This document shows, one piece after another, positions 26,887 to 35,374 of a DNA stretch of 64,000 nucleotides. This stretch comes from Tamilnaduibacter salinus (lineage in GTDB: Bacteria > Pseudomonadota > Gammaproteobacteria > Pseudomonadales > Oleiphilaceae). The stretch covers positions 186,001 to 250,000 of the forward strand of contig NZ_QEKQ01000001.1 in assembly GCF_003096655.1 (NCBI RefSeq), given 5' to 3'. Numbering within the stretch: the first letter of the stretch is position 1; each line of letters opens with the position of its first letter. The notes below the pieces were generated by a model. That model searched no databases, was not told the DNA's origin, and saw only the letters and a list, made by a program, of their open reading frames with translations. The position numbers and the translations under genes were made by a program.

Positions 26887-29352
26887 TCAGGCCTGGAGCA
26901 TCGTGACTTCCCGGATGGCCTGGCGCATCTCCGCATTCAGGACCAGCCGTGCGTCTTCCGCGACGCTGTCGAGGGCCTTGGTGTAACACAGCAGGCCGTC
27001 GCTGTTCTTCGTCAGGATGCGGTTGCGGCACAGGTTGGCGATGAAGTTGCGAAACAGCGTCTTGTCGAAAAATTCCGGGGCGCTGAGACCGAACAGCACC
27101 GACATGCGTTCGGCCATCAGCGTGCTCTGCTTTTCCAGCTCTTCGGCTGTGATGCGCCCGGAGCCGTGTTTGCGCAGAATCGCGATGGCGATGTGATACC
27201 GCTCCAGTGTCTGAATGACGCACTGCGACAGGGCGTGCAGGTGCATGGCCTCGTCACTGCCGTCCGTTGGACGCGCCACCCGGTCGCCGTCGCTCAGTAG
27301 CAGGCCATGCCGGACCAGCACATCAATCCATTGGTCCACCACCGGCTCGACCTGGTCAATGGGGTAGCGCAGGAACAGTTCTGAGCGAATGTAGGGGTAG
27401 ATTGACCGGGCCAGGAACAACACTTTTTCCCGTGGCAGGCTGTTGTAGTTCTCGAACAGGCAGGCGACCAGTGCCGGCAGTGCGAACAGGTGCTGTGTGT
27501 TGTTGCGGTAGTACGTCATCAGAACGGCGTTGCTGCCTTCCAGCGTGATAACGTCCCCCAGCGCCTGCCGGTAACGGGAAACCAGTCCCATCTCCTCACC
27601 GTACTGAAGCCAGTCGTGACCATCGCCATCCGGGAAGGTGACGTGGTCGGAGTATGGGAAGGTCTGGATCAGGTCCCGGAACTGGTTCATCAGACGGACC
27701 AGCAGCGTCTCGTCCATGGCAAGCCGGGGTGCGGACAGCAGGACGGTAGCCAGCATGGTAATCGGATTCACCGCCACCGCACTGTTGATGTGAGTCACGA
27801 CCCGATCGGCGAGGGTGTCCACCGCGCCTGTCAGCCATTGCGGACGATAGTCGGCGTCATAGGCCTCCTCGCGCCAGTCGGGGTGGACCTCGTCCAGCAC
27901 GGTGGCGAGGTGGATCGGTTCGCCGAAATTGACCGAGACCTGACCGAACGAACGGGACAGTTTCCGGGCCGTGCGTGCCAGCGAGAAGATGCTTTCCTTC
28001 TGCTTTTTGCCACCACGCAGTTCGCCCAGGTAGCTCCGGCCTTCCATCACTTTCTCATAACCGATGTAGACCGGCACAAACACGATGGGCTTGCGATGGT
28101 CCCGCAGGAAGCTGCGGACGGTCATCGCCAGCATACCGGGTCTTGGCGGCATCATCCGGCCCGTCCGGCTGCGGCCGCCTTCCACGAAATACTCCACCGA
28201 ATAGCCCCGGGAGAACATGACGTGCATGTACTCATTGAAGACGGCGGCGTACAGCGGGTTATCCTTGAAGCTGCGGCGCATGAAGAACGCCCCCCCGCGG
28301 CGCAGGATCGGGCCCACGATCGGCATGTTGAGGTTGATGCCGGCCGCGATGTGCGGAGGCATGACGCCATTGCGGTACAGCACGTAGGACAGCAGAAGGT
28401 AGTCGATGTGGGAGCGGTGGCAGGGGACGTAGACCACCGCGTTGTCCCTGGCCACGTCCTGGGGAACCTGGATATTGTTGACGCGCAGACCGTCATAGAT
28501 CCGGTTCCAGAGCCAGGAGAGAACGACCTCCAGAAAACGGATGGTGACGATCGACATCGCGGAGGCAATTTCATCAGCGTACTTGAACGCCTTCGCCCGC
28601 ACCTTGTCCGGTCTCTGACCCGTGTCACGGGCTGTCTTCCGGATGGCGTCCTTCACGGCCGTCGTCCGGACCAGCGATGACACCAGCGTGCGACGATGGG
28701 ACAGGTCCGGCCCCAGTACCGCCTGTCGGACGCGACGGAAGTGCGTTCGCAGGATACGGGCGACCTTTCGGATGGCGCGTGGCTCGTTGTCCCGGTATTC
28801 CTCGACCACCTGCTGGAGTGACAGCGGGGGGTTGAACTGCACGTAGGTGTTGCGTCCGTGGATGAGAATCAGCAGAAACTTCTGGAGCCGCCCGGCAACG
28901 GACCAGGTATCGGAGAGCAGGATCTTGAGCAGGGACTTCTCCTTGTCCGGAGAGCGGCCCCAGAAAAGCGTTACCGGAACCAGCTGAACGTCCAGGGTCG
29001 GGTCTTCCACGGCCAGGTCGGTGACCTGACGGACGCGATCAGTCAGTACCGGGGCACGGCGGCGACGGAAGAGTCCGCCGAGACGCTCGTACAGGAAGAA
29101 AAACGAACGCCGGGGGCCTTTGTGCACCGGCAGCGGTGCCTGGGACGAGGGGAGGCCGGCCCGGAGCACCTCCTGTTCCAGGACCAGACGGCTGGATAGT
29201 GAGCGATGCTGGAGGACATAGCAAACCGGCTTGTCCGGATCGAGGCCCAGCTCCTCGCGATCCGCACCGATGACATCGGTCCGGACCCAGAGAAACAGAA
29301 TTTTCCGGATCAGGGTGAGAAACAGGCCGGTTAATCCCGGAAACAGTCGCAT
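26887..29352 (-). CDS. plsB: Glycerol-3-phosphate 1-O-acyltransferase PlsB
   Basis: Inner-membrane enzyme that starts phospholipid synthesis by acylating glycerol-3-phosphate. It has 821 residues, the normal PlsB length. Acyltransferase blocks: I CHRSHIDYLLLS, II FFMRRSFKDN, III FVEGGRSRTGRMMPPRPGM, IV VFVPVYIGYEKV. The N-terminus contains a hydrophobic segment (LTGLFLTLIRKILFLWV). It converges with rsmJ (10 nt) and diverges from nudC. A GGAG precedes ATG 29352, and an 18-bp palindrome lies 30-47 nt upstream. Confidence 0.96.
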   Translation of the reverse strand: MRLFPGLTGLFLTLIRKILFLWVRTDVIGADREELGLDPDKPVCYVLQHRSLSSRLVLEQEVLRAGLPSSQAPLPVHKGPRRSFFFLYERLGGLFRRRRAPVLTDRVRQVTDLAVEDPTLDVQLVPVTLFWGRSPDKEKSLLKILLSDTWSVAGRLQKFLLILIHGRNTYVQFNPPLSLQQVVEEYRDNEPRAIRKVARILRTHFRRVRQAVLGPDLSHRRTLVSSLVRTTAVKDAIRKTARDTGQRPDKVRAKAFKYADEIASAMSIVTIRFLEVVLSWLWNRIYDGLRVNNIQVPQDVARDNAVVYVPCHRSHIDYLLLSYVLYRNGVMPPHIAAGINLNMPIVGPILRRGGAFFMRRSFKDNPLYAAVFNEYMHVMFSRGYSVEYFVEGGRSRTGRMMPPRPGMLAMTVRSFLRDHRKPIVFVPVYIGYEKVMEGRSYLGELRGGKKQKESIFSLARTARKLSRSFGQVSVNFGEPIHLATVLDEVHPDWREEAYDADYRPQWLTGAVDTLADRVVTHINSAVAVNPITMLATVLLSAPRLAMDETLLVRLMNQFRDLIQTFPYSDHVTFPDGDGHDWLQYGEEMGLVSRYRQALGDVITLEGSNAVLMTYYRNNTQHLFALPALVACLFENYNSLPREKVLFLARSIYPYIRSELFLRYPIDQVEPVVDQWIDVLVRHGLLLSDGDRVARPTDGSDEAMHLHALSQCVIQTLERYHIAIAILRKHGSGRITAEELEKQSTLMAERMSVLFGLSAPEFFDKTLFRNFIANLCRNRILTKNSDGLLCYTKALDSVAEDARLVLNAEMRQAIREVTMLQA

Positions 29353-29381
29353 TTTGGCTCCAGCTCCAGTCCATCAGGGGG

Positions 29382-29399
29382 GACCAAGTTTACTTGGTC
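29382..29399. promoter_or_regulatory. Palindromic operator-like site upstream of plsB
   Basis: GACCAAGT (29382-29389), two T, then ACTTGGTC (29392-29399): 8-bp arms with a 2-bp centre, 30-47 nt before the plsB ATG and between plsB and nudC. Looks like a dimeric repressor site. The regulator is unknown, and it does not match the FadR, FabR or PsrA half-sites I know. Confidence 0.45.
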
Positions 29400-29567
29400 G
29401 ACGGCGCCCCGGAAAGCGCGGGCTGGTGTCCGGCCAGGTCAATCTGTTGACCGGCTGAGCCAATGAGAGCCTCGATCGCCGCAAGGCGTCACAGAGGCCC
29501 GTTCCCGCACCGATTGGCGAATGTGGTAGCTTTTACCGTCAGTGAGATGGATGCCGAAGGAGGGATC

Positions 29568-30359
29568 ATGGTTCGATGGGTGCCGGAGTGGCAGGCGGGG
29601 CCGCCCCAAGCCGGGGATGGTGTGCTGATCTGCCATGGCCGCTCAGTGTTGCCGGCATCCGGAGGCTGGATTCACGACTGGTCGCCCGCACTGACAGAGG
29701 ACGGGAACGAGCCGGTGGCGTTGGGGATGCTGGACGGTCGCCGTCTCTATGCGGTTCGCGCCCCGGACGATGACCCCCGGGAAGTCCCCCTGCGGGACGC
29801 CCTGATGAGCAGCGATGATCCGATGATCGCGGTATTGGGGACCGCCTGTCAGATCATGCGCTGGCAGGAGGACCACCGTTTCTGCGGACGCTGTGGCCGG
29901 GCGACGGAGCATCACGGCCAGGAGCGGGCCCGCTGGTGTGCGCATTGCCGGCTTCCGTTCTACCCCCGGCTGGCTCCGTGTGTCATCGCGTTGATTCGTG
30001 ATGGCGATCATCTGTTTCTGGCGCGATCCAGCCGCCACGCCCATGGGTTTTTCAGTCTGATTGCCGGCTTTATCGAACCTGGCGAGAGTGCTGAGGAGGC
30101 CGTTGCCCGGGAAGTCCGGGAGGAAACTGGCTTCCAGGTCCGTAACGTGCGCTATCACACCTCCCAGCCCTGGCCCTTTCCCCACAATCTGATGCTGGGT
30201 TTTTACGCCGATTACCACGGCGGAGAAATGCGGTTACAGGCGGATGAGTTGGCGGAAGGGGGGTGGTTCGCGCCGGATGAGCTTCCGCCCGTGCCGCCAC
30301 TCACGACCATTGCCGGGCGGCTGATCCGCGATGCTCTCAGTGGAGAAACATCGGTATGA
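29568..30359 (+). CDS. nudC: NADH pyrophosphatase / NAD-cap decapping hydrolase NudC
   Basis: Nudix hydrolase that cleaves NADH and removes NAD caps from RNA. It has 263 residues from ATG 29568, which has GAAGGAGGG immediately upstream; in-frame starts at 29463 and 29547 are weaker. Zinc ribbon C106, C109, C124, C127 (FCGRCG and WCAHCR). Nudix box GFIEPGESAEEAVAREVREETGFQV, written here as two halves in the protein around residue 165. The NudC signature SQPWPFP is followed by HN instead of the usual x-S. It overlaps murI by 4 nt. Confidence 0.94.
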   Translation: MVRWVPEWQAGPPQAGDGVLICHGRSVLPASGGWIHDWSPALTEDGNEPVALGMLDGRRLYAVRAPDDDPREVPLRDALMSSDDPMIAVLGTACQIMRWQEDHRFCGRCGRATEHHGQERARWCAHCRLPFYPRLAPCVIALIRDGDHLFLARSSRHAHGFFSLIAGFIEPGESAEEAVAREVREETGFQVRNVRYHTSQPWPFPHNLMLGFYADYHGGEMRLQADELAEGGWFAPDELPPVPPLTTIAGRLIRDALSGETSV

Positions 30360-31168
30360 GCGCTCGGGTGCTGGTGTTTGATTCCGGGCTGGGCGGGCTG
30401 ACGGTGGCGGGTTGTATCCAGCGCGAGATGCCGGGTGTGGTTCTGTCCTACCTTGCCGATACCGCCGGCTTCCCGTACGGCGACCGGTCGGCTGGCGACG
30501 TCATGACGCGTTGCATCGGGCGGATCAGCGAGGGTGTGAAGGAAACGGGAGCGGATCTGGTCGTGATTGCCTGTAACACGGCCAGTACGCTGGTGCTGCC
30601 CCGGTTGCGTGAGCGGTTGACCGTGCCGGTGGTCGGCGTGGTGCCTGCGATCAAGCCGGCCGCCGCTGTCAGCGAGAATCGCCGGATTGGCATCCTGGCC
30701 ACACCGGCAACGGTCCGGCGACCCTATACGGACCGATTGATTGATAATTTCGCGCCGGATTGTCACGTCGTGCGTCTGGGGTTGTCGGATATGGTGCGCT
30801 GGGCCGAAGACAGTGTCCCGGGGGCGGCGCCCGATCGCTCGACCCTGCGCCGGGCACTGGCGCCGCTGATTGAGGCGGAGGTGGATACGGTGGTGCTGGG
30901 CTGCACCCATTACCCGCTGCTCGCCGGAAGCCTCTCGGAGGCGTTGCCCGAAGTCCGTCACTGGGTCGATTCGGGAGATGCCATTGCCCGTCGGGTCCGG
31001 TTTCTTCTCGACGGTGAGGGGCTGTTGGGTGAGGCGCTGGTCAGTGGCCCGCCCGCGCCATTGGGGCTTTGCTTTACCGGCCCCGTGCCCGAAGGACTAC
31101 CCTGCTTGCTGGAGCGGGTGGGCCTGGCCGCCGGGTCGCTTCTTTCGGACGAACCCGGCTGCGGCTGA
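30356..31168 (+). CDS. murI: Glutamate racemase
   Basis: Cofactor-independent racemase that supplies D-glutamate for peptidoglycan. It has 270 residues. The catalytic cysteines are C73 in IACNTAS and C183 in GCTHYPLL, and the N-terminal motif VFDSGLGGLTV is present. The start overlaps the nudC stop (ATGAG), so the two are translationally coupled, although the functions are unrelated. It converges with the methyltransferase gene 6 nt further on. Confidence 0.95.
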   Translation: MSARVLVFDSGLGGLTVAGCIQREMPGVVLSYLADTAGFPYGDRSAGDVMTRCIGRISEGVKETGADLVVIACNTASTLVLPRLRERLTVPVVGVVPAIKPAAAVSENRRIGILATPATVRRPYTDRLIDNFAPDCHVVRLGLSDMVRWAEDSVPGAAPDRSTLRRALAPLIEAEVDTVVLGCTHYPLLAGSLSEALPEVRHWVDSGDAIARRVRFLLDGEGLLGEALVSGPPAPLGLCFTGPVPEGLPCLLERVGLAAGSLLSDEPGCG

Positions 31169-31173
31169 CACGT

Positions 31174-31908
31174 TCAGGCCCCGTCCATGGCCAGTCGGTC
31201 GCTGGTGCGTTCGGCGTTGCCGGCCTGTTCCTGTGTGGGGGGCGTTCCGGGGCGACTGGCGCGCTTGCGACCGAGGATGGAGCTGTAGCAGTTGACGTTC
31301 AGCAGCTTGAAATGGCGCATTTCGACGATATCGAGCCCCAACTCCCTCATATAGCGCGGGTAGTTGTAGATGCTGTGCCACGGGTTGTTCGCCAGAACCC
31401 AGAAAATGGAAGCGGCGGCGTACCAGTAGAACTGTTTGAAGGCCCGAAGAAAGACATTGCCCGTGGGGTAGCAGAAGTCCCCGACCACGACGTCGCCATC
31501 GGTCCGGGCGAGCTTCACCAGATGCTCCAGAACCTCCAGCATGGTTGATTCGTCAAAGACATTCAGGAAGAAGTTGGCCACCACCATGTCATACCCGCCG
31601 GGTTCGCCCACAGCGAGAATGTCGTCATGGACCTGCCGGATCGACAGGTGGGGGGCTTCTTTTTCCTGCAGATGACCAAACTGCTTCAGCATGGTCTCTG
31701 AGATGTCCACGACGGTCACGTCCGCCCCCAGCTCGGCGGCGTGAATAGCATCACGGCCATGGCCGACGCCGGCGAAGAGAACGCGTGTGCCCGGCTGGAT
31801 ACGACTGCTGTCGAGCATGGCGTTCTTGCAGCGGTGGATGTTTCGACCGCTGTAGATCGCGCTGAGAAAGTCGTAGAGCGGACCGATGTACTTGTATTTA
31901 TCCTGCAT
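31174..31908 (-). CDS. Class I SAM-dependent methyltransferase (UbiE/PmtA-like)
   Basis: A 244-residue methyltransferase using ATG 31908 (MQDKYKYIGPLYDFLSAIYSG); the frame is open further upstream, to 32082, but that part has no family similarity and a poor start. Motif I is VLFAGVGHGRDAIHAAELG, with the SAM-binding acidic residue in VTVVDIS. The segment MVVANFFLNVFDESTMLEVLEHLVKLARTDGDVVVGDF is typical of small-molecule methyltransferases. The C-terminus contains hydrophobic/aromatic stretches (FYWYAAASIFWVLANNPWHSIYNYP) that suggest a membrane-bound or lipid-like substrate. I cannot name the substrate. No Shine-Dalgarno seen. Confidence 0.75.
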   Translation of the reverse strand: MQDKYKYIGPLYDFLSAIYSGRNIHRCKNAMLDSSRIQPGTRVLFAGVGHGRDAIHAAELGADVTVVDISETMLKQFGHLQEKEAPHLSIRQVHDDILAVGEPGGYDMVVANFFLNVFDESTMLEVLEHLVKLARTDGDVVVGDFCYPTGNVFLRAFKQFYWYAAASIFWVLANNPWHSIYNYPRYMRELGLDIVEMRHFKLLNVNCYSSILGRKRASRPGTPPTQEQAGNAERTSDRLAMDGA

Positions 31909-32262
31909 GATGCCGTCCGACCGTCCGAATTCGTGAGCCCTTTGTGACCGGTTGCGCCTGCTCATGAGCCGAAACCGGAACGTGGGATGTGTCGGTGTTG
32001 ACGTTAGAGGAGAGCGGACGTCCGTTTTGTGGTCTGCCCCGCATTTTGGATACATGCCGTTACCCAACGACATGCTTTGCAAACATCGTCAAGAAATGAA
32101 AACGGAATGTTGGACAATCCTATAAGGTGCCGTTTTGGGCGCTCGGGTCGTCACCGTCGCTCTTTTGACGTATCTTTGACCAAGACCTGACGTCTTCCCC
32201 GGGGCACGTCCTGGCGGGTGGACGTGGGGCGGTATCCGCCCGATTGGCATACGGAGATCGCG
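31909..32262. other. 354-bp divergent intergenic region
   Basis: No gene seen. Contains AAAACGG at about 32098 and CCGTTTT at about 32131 as an inverted repeat around a TATAAG box, so it may hold the promoters of both flanking genes. No -35 that I can place with confidence. Confidence 0.3.
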
Positions 32263-33087
32263 ATGACCATTGCCAGTGACCATCACTCAGGCCTTCAGCA
32301 GCATCGGAGCAGGCGTGGCGCCCTGTTGGCGGCTATCATACTGAGCTTTCTTGCGTCACCGGCAATCGCGAGCGACTCGGATCGCACCGTCAATTACCTT
32401 GTCATTGATAGCAAGGCGGCTCCCTTCCAGATTGTTCAGGGCGGCAAGAGCCATGGCGGCATCGTCAGTGATCTGGTTGACGCCATTTTCGAACCGTCCT
32501 CCTATGGCGTTAAGCATCGGGTTCTTCCGGTTAACCGACTCAAACAGATGGCGCGTGAGCGTCAGGTGAGGCACTGGGTCACCTATGACGCGACCCAGTG
32601 GGCCACCTTTGAGGACGTGGGAACGATGATTCACGAGCCGTTGTTTTCAACGCATCATGTCCTGCTGACCTGTGCGCCCACGATTCCAGACCGGATTTCT
32701 GATGTGGAAGCGCTTGACGGCAGGCGCCTCGTGACGCTCCGCCATTTCGAGTATCCGCCCATTGAGGCTGCGTCGCAGAAGGGGCGCCTCAAACAGGTGG
32801 CGATTGACCGTTACGAAGCGGGCATCCGGTTGGTGGAACTGCAGCGCGTGGATGGCTTCGTCGAAATGAAAAGCCGGCTGCAGTATCACATGACGTTTCG
32901 TGACCGGCCGCCCGCCGACTGCCTGCGCTGGATTGACCTGGACGAGGTGATTCCCGATTTCGACATCTACCTGGCGGTGGATGCGGACTGGCCCCCGGAT
33001 TTTCGGGATTATGTGGCTCAGCGTATCCGGGAGCTGCGCGATCAGGGTCGTATCCGCGACATTCGCTCCAGTTATCTCACCGAGTAG
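32263..33087 (+). CDS. Periplasmic solute-binding-like protein (PBP2/SBP_bac_3 type)
   Basis: A 274-residue secreted protein. The start is ATG 32263 with GGAG at 32253-32256; an in-frame GTG-type start at 32218 is less likely. Signal peptide to about residue 37 (RSRRGALLAAIILSFLASPAIAS). The rest resembles the family-3 binding fold of amino-acid ABC receptors (VNYLVIDSKAAPFQIVQ, GGIVSDLVDAIF, VEALDGRRLVTLRH). No permease or ATPase lies next to it, so it may work alone, for instance as a sensor input. It is convergent with the REC-GGDEF-EAL gene. Ligand unknown. Confidence 0.72.
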   Translation: MTIASDHHSGLQQHRSRRGALLAAIILSFLASPAIASDSDRTVNYLVIDSKAAPFQIVQGGKSHGGIVSDLVDAIFEPSSYGVKHRVLPVNRLKQMARERQVRHWVTYDATQWATFEDVGTMIHEPLFSTHHVLLTCAPTIPDRISDVEALDGRRLVTLRHFEYPPIEAASQKGRLKQVAIDRYEAGIRLVELQRVDGFVEMKSRLQYHMTFRDRPPADCLRWIDLDEVIPDFDIYLAVDADWPPDFRDYVAQRIRELRDQGRIRDIRSSYLTE

Positions 33088-33101
33088 CGCTGAGGCGTCA
33101 C

Positions 33102-35300
33102 TCAGATGGCAGTTGGCACTGGCCTCCTGCCGAACAGGCGCCGCTCGATTTCCGCCGCTGGCGTAGCGGCGCCATAGTAGAACCCCTGAATCTGCTGGCA
33201 CCCCAGGTTGCGCAGATAGGCCAGTTGCAGGTCTGTCTCAACCCCTTCGGCTACGATATCCAGCTCCAGGCCATGGGCCATCGCGACGATGGCGTTGACG
33301 ATGCACGCGCCTTCCTCGCCGCGACGGATGCCGTGCACGAACGACTGATCCACCTTGAGTGTGTGGATAGGGAGTCGATGCAGGTAATTCAGGGAAGAAT
33401 AGCCGGTCCCGAAGTCATCGATCGCAATCCGGACACCGTGACCGGCCAGCTTGCGCAGCTTGCGACTGATCTGCTCCAGATCGGTCATGATGACGTTCTC
33501 GGTGATCTCGATTTCCAGATTTTCGGGCGGAAATCCGGTTTCGGTCAGGCATTCCATCAGGTTATCGACGAACCGGGGGTGATCGACCTGGATCGGGGAG
33601 AGGTTGACGGCGAGGCGCAGATCGTCCCGGCCCTCGCGGATCCAACGGCCGACGTGACGGCACGCCAGTTCCACGACCTTTTCGCTCAGGTCGGCGATCA
33701 GCCGGGTTTCTTCGGCCAGTGGCAGAAAATCGCGGGGATAGAGCAGCCCTCGTTCCGGGTGCTGCCAGCGCACCAGTGCCTCGACGCCGACGATGTCGCC
33801 ACTGCTACCGGACACCTGAGGCTGGAAGTGCACTCGCAACTCATCCCGGACCAGCGCCTGCCGCAGGTCCCTTTCCAGGCTGAGGCGATGCGCGGAATCC
33901 ACGCTCATGGTGTCTGAGAAGAAGCGGTAGCCATCCTTGCCACTGGCCTTGACATGGTACATCGCGATGTCTGCGGCCTGGATCAGCTCGTCGATGCTGT
34001 TACCGGATTCGGGAAACAGGGCGATGCCAATGCTGACGCCGACAAACACTTCGTGCTCACCAAGCTGGAATGGGGCCTTCAGGGCATCGATCAGCTTGCG
34101 GGCAATGCGGCGGGCGTCCTCCCGACTCTCGATGTCGGGCAGCAGCAATGTGAACTCGTCTCCGCCGAACCGGGAGAGCGTATCGCCGCCTCGAAGGCAG
34201 CCTCCCAGGCGTTGTGTGACGGACTGAAGCAGTCGGTCCCCCATGCCGTGACCGAGCGAATCGTTGATGACCTTGAAACGGTCCAGATCCAGAAACATCA
34301 CCGCCAGTTTCTGGTCCTTGCGCTCGGCCTGCGTCATGGCGAGCATCAGTCGATCCTGGAATAGGGCGCGGTTTGGCAGGCGCGTCAGCAGATCGTGATA
34401 GGCCTGGAAGTTGATGAAGGCCTCGGCCTCCTTGCGATCCGTGACGTCCCGGGCACTGCCGTAGATGGTTGCGTCCCGGGTGTTACCGGCAACACCATCG
34501 CTGGGTAGCATGTTGACGGGGTTGTCGCCGATGGGAAATGCGGTAATTTCGAAGTGACGGTTGGGCTTTCGGCTACCCCGTGTTTTGAGTCGCAGCTCAA
34601 AGGTGCGGGGGTTGTCGGCCGAGATGTCCGGGTCTTCCAGCGCCTGGAGACCCCGGCGGATATCCTGCTCATCGATCAGGTGCCGGAAATGACGACCTAC
34701 CAGCTCTGATGGCGCGTAGCCCAGTAACGACTCGATCTTGTCATTGACGAAGCAGAGCCGGCCCTCATTGTCCAGCATGAACACGATGTCCGGCGATGTG
34801 TTGACGATGTATCGATGCAGCTCTTCAGAGCGCTGCAGCTGCGCCTGTACGGCCTCGTGAGCTTCTTCCAGAGCGCGTTTCTGCAGGACGTTGTTGACGG
34901 TGGTTAATAGCTCGTCGGGATCGTAGGGCTTACGGAGATAATCCTGGGCACCCCGCCTCAGGGCCCGGCTGACCGACGTGAACGAGGCCTCACCACTGAT
35001 GACGATCACCGGTACGTCGATGCGGTGCTGCTCAAGGAATGCCATGACGTCATGGCCATCCACCTCCGGCATGCGGAGGTCCAGAAGCACCAGGTCGAAC
35101 GGCTCGGCCCGGAGCCGGTTGCAGGCGTCGCGCCCTCCGAGAGCCTGTTCGGGGGCGAAATGCTGTTCTGTCAGCAGATCGCACAGACTCTTAAGAAGCC
35201 TCGGTTCGTCATCCACAATGAGGATGCGGGCGTTTTTTATTGACGGCGTGTCGGTCTGGTCGTTCATATTTTGCCCGTGGATGTCGGATACATCGTTCAT
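33102..35300 (-). CDS. Response regulator with REC-PAS-GGDEF-EAL domains
   Basis: A 732-residue signalling protein. Receiver domain about 22-140 (LIVDDEPRLLKSL; phosphorylation site D74 in FDLVLLDLRMPE). PAS about 165-280 (YIVNTSPDIVFMLDNEGRLCFVND). GGDEF about 310-470 with the active motif RFGGDEF (379-383). EAL domain from about 490 with EALVRW (507-509), the ENLEIEITENVIM glutamates and the DDFGTGYSSLNYL loop. Both cyclic-di-GMP motifs are intact, so it may make and break the messenger. ATG 35300 with AGGGA 8 nt upstream is favoured over the overlapping GTG 35378, which would add 26 residues and overlap the upstream kinase by 4 nt. It is the partner of the next gene. Confidence 0.85.
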   Translation of the reverse strand: MNDVSDIHGQNMNDQTDTPSIKNARILIVDDEPRLLKSLCDLLTEQHFAPEQALGGRDACNRLRAEPFDLVLLDLRMPEVDGHDVMAFLEQHRIDVPVIVISGEASFTSVSRALRRGAQDYLRKPYDPDELLTTVNNVLQKRALEEAHEAVQAQLQRSEELHRYIVNTSPDIVFMLDNEGRLCFVNDKIESLLGYAPSELVGRHFRHLIDEQDIRRGLQALEDPDISADNPRTFELRLKTRGSRKPNRHFEITAFPIGDNPVNMLPSDGVAGNTRDATIYGSARDVTDRKEAEAFINFQAYHDLLTRLPNRALFQDRLMLAMTQAERKDQKLAVMFLDLDRFKVINDSLGHGMGDRLLQSVTQRLGGCLRGGDTLSRFGGDEFTLLLPDIESREDARRIARKLIDALKAPFQLGEHEVFVGVSIGIALFPESGNSIDELIQAADIAMYHVKASGKDGYRFFSDTMSVDSAHRLSLERDLRQALVRDELRVHFQPQVSGSSGDIVGVEALVRWQHPERGLLYPRDFLPLAEETRLIADLSEKVVELACRHVGRWIREGRDDLRLAVNLSPIQVDHPRFVDNLMECLTETGFPPENLEIEITENVIMTDLEQISRKLRKLAGHGVRIAIDDFGTGYSSLNYLHRLPIHTLKVDQSFVHGIRRGEEGACIVNAIVAMAHGLELDIVAEGVETDLQLAYLRNLGCQQIQGFYYGAATPAAEIERRLFGRRPVPTAI

Positions 35301-35374
35301 TCCGGCATTCCCTGCCCCGGACACACCCATCGGGAAAATCCGTTCCCGGATGGGAGCCCGCCAGCGCAATTCGC

